Of a DNA stretch of 12,859 bases, positions 8,201 through 12,859 are shown piece by piece. The position numbers and the translations under genes are program-made. Location: NCBI GenBank assembly GCA_030267965.1, contig BRYA01000354.1:1809-14667 (forward strand), read 5' to 3'. The notes under the pieces are model-generated. The model was given only the letters and a program-made list of their open reading frames with translations, did not search any database and was not told the origin of the DNA. This stretch comes from Triparma columacea (lineage: Eukaryota > Sar > Bolidophyceae > Parmales > Triparmaceae). The stretch's first letter is position 1, and each line of letters starts with the position of its first letter.

Positions 8201-11200
8201 ATTACATCATTTCAGACGACTGCCCTACGCCCGCTCCAACTCCTGCCGATGATACGCCGTTCTCAGTCACAATCTTCATAATTGGTCTCATTGGAGCAAC
8301 CTTTTTTGGCGCTTTAGCGCTTCCAACCGTGCGCACTTTTTGTTACTCCGGCTCGAGCAAGTCGAAAAACGCAGGTGAGAGCGGGAAAAAGCAATGTGCG
8401 TCGATTCTAATCACTAATGCAACCCTTCCCTCCTCCCCCGCTCGTCGTAGTTCAACCAATCATCAGCGTTGGCATCAACGAAGGATCTCACGATGTCCAC
8501 GACAACAAATACGAGGATGGTGTCAGGGCTCCCGAGTACACTAAGAAGCAGGAGAAGACTATTCGAGAGATCGCCGAGGAGATGACACCGACCAAGAAAC
8601 TGACGGGCGTCAAGAAGCTGAAACGAGTCGTGAGGGACAAACTCATACACATTCAGGACCAGGAGAAGAAGGCTCTCTTGGACAAGTTGGCAAAGGCCGC
8701 CGAGCAGTTCGAGCTAGAGATGCAAAGACAGGAAAAAGAAGAGCTAGACGCCTTGAACAAGGCAAATCACGACCCTGCAGAGCACGCCATGTTGGTGCTC
8801 CTCCGCAGACAGGACATTGCGTACCTGAAGTTGCGAAGTATCGAGAACGGGAGGCTCCGGAGGGAACAGGAATTTTGTCGCCAGCTTACCTCGAGAAGGG
8901 AGAAGATCGCAGATCTCATGGAGTGGTTCTTGGAGAAGAAAACGGGGATTGATCAATCAGTCGTAACGGATCAGCTCGCACAGATGAATGAGGTAAGGAC
9001 GGCAAGAATACATTGCCGTCACATTTCCGGGGGTGGAAATTACAGAGCCTCAAGTTAACTCCCCTTCGATTATTCTCTTATTCGTCACCTCAGGTAAACG
9101 AAAAGTCGATAGAGCTCCTCAACTCTAGGGTCCTGGACCAAATGCAGGAGGAAATCGATGAGATTAAGAGTCGCCACGAGAAGAACTGGGACGCAACACC
9201 GCAGGAAGAGCTTGTGGAGATGAAGAAGCTTGATCTAAACTACCAACAAATTGTCAAAAAGGACCTGGACGAATACGATGCAGTAAAACGCGAGATGCTC
9301 AGTCGAAACCTCGCAGCCTTAAAACGTGTGAAGATGGCCGAAGTGAAGCTCAAGCAAGCTCCGCCGAATGAGGTCGAATCCATCATGGAGAACCTCGAGC
9401 GTTACGAAAAATTAGCCAAGGACGCCCTCGAGCGGGAGCTCGCCTCCACGCGACGCAAGCTGACCACATTTGAGGAAATCTTGTGTTCACAACGCGGCGT
9501 AACTGGAGACGAGGATGCGCTCCGTTCTCTCTTTAAGCGCGAGATAACGGCAGTGAAGGAAAAGCTGACGGCGCAGAAGAAGCGCGAGGTGAGATCGGAA
9601 CAGGAACCTGTAGCACACCCTTCGACCAGAATACCTTACACAAACACTTTCACGACGCACTTCGCTTGTCGCAGTTGGAGATGCTTGCTCGCGAAACCAA
9701 CCACCAAATTTATATGGCAAAGAGAGAATTTTCAGGGCTGAAAGACGCGAACGAGGAAGAGCTCCGCGAAGAGCTCAACCACATAAGTGAGCACCTCTCA
9801 CACATGGAAACCAACTTAGAAGTAGATTACACTAAAAAGGTTGACGGAGCGGAGACCGCAGAACGGGCGAGACAGGCGGGGTGTCTTGCAAACCAGGATA
9901 TAGTTTGGGAAGAGTTGGCCGTTCTTAAAATGAAACACGACGAAGATATCTCGGAGCTAAAGCACGAGCTTGCTGTCGTCAAGAATAAGGCCCGCTCCTC
10001 TCTCGCGGAGCAATCAAGGAAGCAGCAACAGCAGCTGCAGGCGTCTCTAAGTGAACTTGGGACCCCAAGAGCGAACGTGTCGTCCAAATTGGAGCCAATG
10101 ACCCCGGGGACCAAGATTGCCAGACAGTCCAGTATCCAATCTTCAATATTTGAGCACGACAACGAACAGGATCGCCTTTACTTCTCCTTGGAAATGGTCC
10201 ACCAAGCAGACTTTGACCGCGCCATTGCTGCCGAGAAGGTCCGCCAAGAGACTTGCGAGGGTCTCGAGGACGATTTTGAGCTCAGGTTGGCGAAACTAAA
10301 GGAATCCCACGAGAAGGAGCTCGGGTTGCTTAGTGATTCCCTTTATGCCGAACAAAGGAGGCAGCGCGATCGCCTTAAGAACAGGCTGGCGCTGAGGAAG
10401 AAAAAGCGCAGGGTAAGTACAATTGGAGAGGCGGCGAGCGAAGCGAGCGGCGAGCGAAGCGAGCCGCAGGAAGGATGGAGGGGAGTGTGGGGGGCATAGG
10501 CGGCGAGATGGATTCGTGTTGGCACATCATTGGATTGTGTGTGTGTGTGTGAGTGAGGCCTCTCGCTGCAGCAGTCCTAACTCCAATCCCTTCCTCGTTG
10601 CAGGGCGAGCTTGAAGATTCGAAGGCCTCAAATTCCGAGATTGACAAGGCAATGAAGCTTCTCGACGCCGAGTACGAGGAGGATGAGTCCCGCCTCTTGA
10701 AAGTGACCGGCGAAGACATTCACCAGCGTATCAAGGCCTTGAGGGACCATAACAACGAGCAGGAAAAGAAAATCGAAGATTACAGTGGGAGGATGGCCCA
10801 AATAAAGATCGAGCACGAAAGGAACTTCAATGACTTGAAGAAAAACCTGGATGTAGATCAAAGGCGTCAGAGGGAGTTGCTGAAGCAGCGACTTGCCGCC
10901 AAGAGGGCGAAGAAAGAGAGCGAGGCGAATGGCACTTCGGAAGCGTCCCAAAAGCTCCTAAAGAAGGAAGAGGAAGAGGCCATGACAGACTTTGAGTACG
11001 ACTGCGACAGGAAGCTCGAGAAACTCGCGAACGACGCCAAGCGGAAAGAGAACGCTGACATCTCGTTCCTCAGAGGGGAAATCAAGGCATCGGACGAATT
11101 CTTCCTCTCTTTGCACTCATCCATTGATAAGATAAGGAAGGAGCACAGCGAAGGCATCTCCTTCCTCGAGTCCGAGATGGAGCTCAAGAACGCGCGGGCG

Positions 11201-12859
11201 AGGAGGAGCCTGCAGAACAAGCTTGATAGGGCAAAGTAAGTTACGACGAGCGAAGCAAGCGAGTCGTGGAGAGAGTTACGTCAATGGGATAGACATCGTG
11301 AAAAGACACGACGAGCGAAGCGAGTCGTGGAGAGAGTTGCGTCAATGGGATAGACATGGTGAAAAGCCACACATTGTTAATGTGTGTTGGCATTCTTACC
11401 TCCCTCATTCCTCCGCCTCTCCTGAACCACCACCTTTACTCGCACAAATCATAATGCTAACACCTTCTTTCCGCACGTCGCAGGGCGAAAAGGGCTGCCA
11501 AGGCGACAGAAGCCGGAGAAAATGTAGACGAAGTTATGAAAGAGCTTACGTCGGAACACATGATCATGGAAGATGATCTCGAGAAGAGCCTGGTGGAGGA
11601 GGAGTTGTCTAGGAAGGAAAATCTCAGCAAGAAGTACCACGACGAACGTGAGGCGGGTCTTAAAGCGGCCGAGCACATCAGTAGCATGCAGATGGGTCAG
11701 ATTGATGAGGCGAGAAAGCTTCAGGAGGAGGCGATCGCTGCAGGGAAGAGGCTGGAGGCCGAAATGAAGAGGCTGAGGTTAGAAAAGGAGGCCAAGTTGA
11801 AAGAGAAATTGGCCGCAAGGAAGAAAAAGAAGGAGAGCGAGTTGAGGAAGAGGGGGGCCAGCGCAGAGGAGAGGAAGACTATGGAAGTGATTTTGTTGGA
11901 GGAGGAAGTTGCCGCGAAGGAGGAGTTGGAAGTGGAGATGACAGAAGAGAGGAGAAGGCTCGAGCTCATCAAGGTAGAGGAGGAGAACAAGAGACTAGCG
12001 AAGTTGAGGGAGGCCGAAGAGGAGGCCGCAGTCAACGCAGAAAAGGAGGCAGAACTGGCCAAGAAGCGAGCCATGGATGAGATGGAGAGGCTGAAGAAGG
12101 AGCACGCCGAGGGCACCCAGAAGAGAGAAGAGGAGATGCAGGCCAAGAGGGACGCCAAGAAGAGGAAGCTCAGGAAGCAGCTGGAGAAAAGGAAGAAGAA
12201 GAGAGAAAGAGACCTGAAGGAGGAAGCCGATAGGATGGAACAGGAGCTCGAGGAGAAAAGGGCCAGCGAAGAGGAGAAGGAGAACGCCAGGAGGGTTTTG
12301 GAGGAGGAAGCCGATAGGGCCAGGCTCATAGCAGAAGAAGAGTCCAAGAGGCTAACTGCCGAGCTGGAAGCGGCCCTCGAGGAGGAAAGGCGAAAAGAGG
12401 AGGAGGAGAGGAAGTTGGAGGAGCACAGGCAGCAAGAAGAGCTCAAGAGGCTAGAAATGGAGGCCGCCAACGAAGCAGCGGCCGCCGTAGCTCGTAAGAA
12501 GATCCTTCAGGCCGCCAATGACGCGCGGGTGGCTGCGGAGAAGGAGGCCAAAGAAGCTACGGAGGAGGAGGAGGCGAAGGCGGCGGAGAAGGAGACCAAA
12601 AGGATGCTCGAAAAGTTCAAGCACGACCAAGAGAGGATGGACGAGGACAAGAAGAATGAGAAGGAAAGGCAAAAGATTTTGCTCAAGAAGAAGATCCAGA
12701 AGCGCAAGGAGTTGGCAAAGCGGAGAAAAGAGGCGGAGAAGAGGGGGTTAGAAAACCAGAAGAAGGAGCTGGAGACTTTGGAGGGTGTGCACAAGAACCA
12801 GAGGGAGGAACTGCGTGCTCACCAGGGGGGGGGAGGTGGGGGGGGGGGGGGGGGGGGGG
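5178..12859 (+). CDS. Giant single-pass membrane protein: repeat ectodomain plus coiled-coil tail (3' incomplete)
   Basis: Exons are 5178-5355, 5575-6067, 6177-7092, 7168-8374, 8451-8992, 9094-9588, 9675-10412, 10604-11235 and 11484 onward, one frame of about 2,190 codons with no stop. Signal peptide: residues 1-26, core LLLPLILLFQLASS. Residues about 190-375 (YFVTTVAVQNLG, then HYVRTVDPDQ, then SPGATKTFKFAYVLS) resemble a domain of large bacterial surface proteins. Two LCWDLD modules start near 492 and 662, each ending in AYHAPTPAPT and a Pro-Thr linker (612-657 and 794-850). A four-Cys cluster (867-881) precedes the transmembrane helix FSVTIFIIGLIGATFFGALA (from 894). From about 960 on the protein is Lys/Glu/Arg-rich coiled coil or single helix with repeats of about 115 residues. 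I know no named family with this layout. A role as surface-to-cytoskeleton tether or adhesin is inference. An alternative is two adjacent genes, but the intron at 8375-8450 joins them in frame. The last 35 bases are a doubtful G run. Confidence 0.8.
5356..5574 (+). other. Intron 1 of the giant gene (219 nt), with a hairpin
   Basis: Donor GTGAGC, acceptor CCCTCGCAG, phase 1 (GTT, Val, is the split codon). CTAAC at 5529-5533 lies 42 nt before the acceptor. It carries the 14-bp inverted repeat listed separately. Confidence 0.8.
5440..5472. repeat. Perfect 14-bp inverted repeat with 5-nt loop
   Basis: TATGTTCACCACTT at 5440-5453 is the exact reverse complement of AAGTGGTGAACATA at 5459-5472, with the loop TTGGC. 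Two more G-C pairs (5432-5433 with 5473-5474) can form past a 6-nt bulge. It lies within intron 1 of the giant gene. Confidence 0.85.
6068..6176 (+). other. Intron 2 of the giant gene (109 nt)
   Basis: Donor GTGAGA, acceptor CACCGCAG, phase 2 (AG|A, Arg). CTAAC at 6116-6120 lies rather far, about 57 nt, from the acceptor. It contains CTCGCTTCGCTCG at 6144-6156, the reverse complement of a motif in introns 7 and 8. Confidence 0.8.
6973..7413 (+). repeat. LCWDLD module, copy 1 (coding)
   Basis: The module begins INLCWDLDTDDEPDG, has EIDQGAGTTFGLVVC, and closes with LQFEAYH before the Pro-Thr linker. It is interrupted by intron 3 just after VVCDGE. Copy 2 starts at 7561. The pair is a clear internal duplication in the ectodomain, with aligned Cys, Trp and Asp residues. 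Confidence 0.75.
7093..7167 (+). other. Intron 3 of the giant gene (75 nt)
   Basis: Donor GTGAGA, acceptor CGTCGCAG after a C run, phase 0. CTAAC at 7135-7139 is 29 nt before the acceptor. Confidence 0.85.
7414..7551 (+). repeat. Pro-Thr linker 1 (APTxAPT repeats)
   Basis: About 46 residues of Ala/Ser-Pro-Thr triplets with one variable residue between, for example APTPAPTSAPTFAPT. Such linkers are usually extended, O-glycosylated spacers in secreted algal proteins; that is known of the class, not shown here. Confidence 0.85.
7561..7959 (+). repeat. LCWDLD module, copy 2 (coding)
   Basis: It begins VDLCWDLDNDLSPD, has AIDDGAGATLGIVEC, and closes with LDFAAYH before the second Pro-Thr linker. 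It has no intron. At the place matching intron 3 of copy 1 it has the DASA minisatellite. Confidence 0.75.
7693..7728 (+). repeat. 12-bp minisatellite, three exact copies (DASA)
   Basis: GATGCAAGCGCC is repeated three times with no mismatch and encodes (Asp-Ala-Ser-Ala)x3. Identity at the DNA level suggests a recent expansion, so copy number may vary between strains. Confidence 0.9.
7960..8130 (+). repeat. Pro-Thr linker 2 (APTxAPT repeats)
   Basis: About 57 residues, first of the APTDAPTEAPT type, then richer in Ser (TTSPTTSPTISPTTSS). It joins the second module to the Cys cluster next to the membrane. Confidence 0.85.
8260..8331 (+). other. Transmembrane helix of the giant membrane protein
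   Basis: A run of 24 residues, about 894-917, with the core FSVTIFIIGLIGATFFGALA, is flanked outside by acidic DD and inside by basic residues (R, then KSKN). This charge pattern puts the N-terminal part outside or in the lumen and the coiled coil in the cytoplasm. Confidence 0.85.
8375..8450 (+). other. Intron 4 of the giant gene (76 nt)
   Basis: Donor GTGAGA, acceptor CGTCGTAG, phase 1 (G|TT, Val). CTAAT at 8414-8418 lies 33 nt before the acceptor. This junction links the membrane part to the coiled coil, so it decides whether the gene is one or two. Confidence 0.8.
8993..9093 (+). other. Intron 5 of the giant gene (101 nt)
   Basis: Donor GTAAGG, acceptor CACCTCAG, phase 0. TTAAC at 9055-9059 is the branch-like motif, 35 nt before the acceptor. 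Confidence 0.8.
9589..9674 (+). other. Intron 6 of the giant gene (86 nt)
   Basis: Donor GTGAGA, acceptor CTTGTCGCAG, phase 0. CTTAC at 9635-9639 lies about 36 nt before the acceptor. It cuts the basic patch KLTAQKKRE of the coiled-coil repeat. Confidence 0.8.
10413..10603 (+). other. Intron 7 of the giant gene (191 nt), GC-rich repeat inside
   Basis: Donor GTAAGT, acceptor CGTTGCAG, phase 0. CTAAC at 10577-10581 is 23 nt before the acceptor. It holds two copies of CGAGCGAAGCGAG (10435-10447, 10451-10463) and a run of eight TG units at 10536-10551. Confidence 0.8.
10435..10463 (+). repeat. Two direct copies of CGAGCGAAGCGAG, period 16
   Basis: Copies at 10435-10447 and 10451-10463 are identical and are joined by CGG. 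Each has GCGAAGC at its centre, a sequence known to fold into an unusually stable mini-hairpin as single-stranded DNA. The same motif occurs in introns 2 (inverted) and 8. Confidence 0.85.
11236..11483 (+). other. Intron 8 of the giant gene (248 nt), tandem repeat inside
   Basis: Donor GTAAGT, acceptor ACGTCGCAG, phase 2 (AA|G, Lys). CTAAC at 11457-11461 is 23 nt before the acceptor. Its first half is a tandem duplication. Without splicing, the frame stops at 11237-11239. Confidence 0.8.
11243..11368 (+). repeat. Tandem duplication of 61-65 bp in intron 8
   Basis: Copy 1 is at 11243-11307 and copy 2 at 11308-11368. Each begins ACGACGAGCGAAGC and ends with GTGAAAAG plus a short variable tail. 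They differ by a 4-nt insertion (AAGC) in copy 1 and three base changes. Each starts with the CGAGCGAAGCGAG motif, flanked by ACGAC and GTCGT, which can pair. Confidence 0.85.
12825..12859. repeat. G homopolymer at the window end
   Basis: The last 35 bases are G except an A at 12834 and a T at 12837. The coding frame enters it after CACCAG. It would encode only glycine, unlike the Lys/Glu-rich exon before it, so it is probably a sequencing or assembly artefact at a contig end rather than protein sequence. Confidence 0.7.

Larger units (their letters stand above)
9553..12748 (+). repeat. Degenerate repeat of about 115 residues in the coiled-coil tail
   Basis: A basic core of the type RRQRxxLKxRLAxRKKK recurs. 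With the first Leu of the LKxRL core (or its equivalent) as anchor, copies lie near residues 1266, 1387, 1511, 1616, 1726, 1839, 1963 and, less well spaced, 2134. Steps are 121, 124, 105, 110, 113, 124 and 171. In the better copies an acidic/His element comes first (ESHEKELGLLSDSL, IEHERNFNDLKKNL, KEHSEGISFLESEM, MKHDEDISELKHEL). Seen by eye; introns 6, 7 and 8 cut 8-12 residues after an anchor. Confidence 0.65.

Noticed and set aside
8417..8450. Separate start for a stand-alone coiled-coil gene upstream of 8451
   Set aside because: The frame there begins in the intron with no ATG at the right place, while splicing at 8375-8450 joins exon 4 in phase with local-consensus sites.
11243..11368. 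CRISPR-like direct repeats
   Set aside because: There are only two adjacent copies of about 60 bp without spacers, inside a eukaryotic intron.
11721..12470. Long minus-strand open frame rich in Ser, Leu and Phe
   Set aside because: It is the complement of the Lys/Glu-rich coiled coil of exon 9. Such codon bias leaves the opposite strand open, and the product has no domain character.
12825..12859. Telomere or G-rich chromosome end
   Set aside because: There is no repeat unit such as TTAGGG, only a near-pure G run directly after coding sequence.

Overview
The window is nuclear DNA of a eukaryote with compact, intron-rich genes, most likely a microalga of the stramenopile (heterokont) lineage. 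Twelve introns can be placed with confidence. They are short (75-248 nt) and share a common syntax: mostly GTGAG donors, YCGCAG-type acceptors and a CTAAC-like branch motif upstream. Proline-threonine linkers of the APTxAPT type in a secreted membrane protein are frequent in diatoms and their relatives, and I lean towards that group (diatom, bolidophyte/Parmales or a neighbour). The sequence alone does not prove the lineage. Nothing here looks prokaryotic, and there are no rRNA or tRNA genes, CRISPR arrays or transposase genes.

Layout. (1) Positions 1-436, minus strand: the probable 5' end of a gene that leaves the window on the left. The product is unrecognised and the model is tentative. 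(2) 437-700: a short divergent intergenic region. (3) 701-2276, plus strand: a four-exon gene for a TPR-containing SAM-dependent methyltransferase (424 aa). (4) 2428-4659, minus strand: SF3A3 (SF3a60/Prp9), a core U2 snRNP splicing factor (706 aa), with one 111-nt intron. It is tail-to-tail with the methyltransferase gene, 151 bp between stop codons. (5) 4660-5177: an intergenic region, pyrimidine-rich on the plus strand towards its right end, with a possible TATA box at 5119. (6) 5178-12859, plus strand: a very large gene with nine exons visible, running off the right edge in a G homopolymer.

The large gene is the most unusual object. Once eight introns are removed it reads without a stop for about 2,190 residues. 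It encodes a signal peptide, an extracellular part of about 870 residues, one transmembrane helix (about residues 894-917) and a cytoplasmic charged coiled coil of more than 1,250 residues. The extracellular part holds a domain resembling those of large bacterial surface proteins and two copies of an 'LCWDLD' module, each ending in a Pro-Thr-rich linker. The coiled coil contains a degenerate repeat of about 105-124 residues, and three introns fall at equivalent places in that repeat, which suggests growth by exon duplication. The architecture suggests a tether between the cell surface (or the lumen of a vesicle) and the cytoskeleton or cortex; that role is inference.

The introns hold further structure. 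A motif, CGAGCGAAGCGAG, occurs in three introns of the large gene in both orientations, one intron has a 14-bp perfect inverted repeat, and another has a two-copy tandem repeat of about 61-65 bp. The genes do not form a functional unit that I can see, except that the SF3A3 product acts in recognising branch sites of the kind found in these introns.
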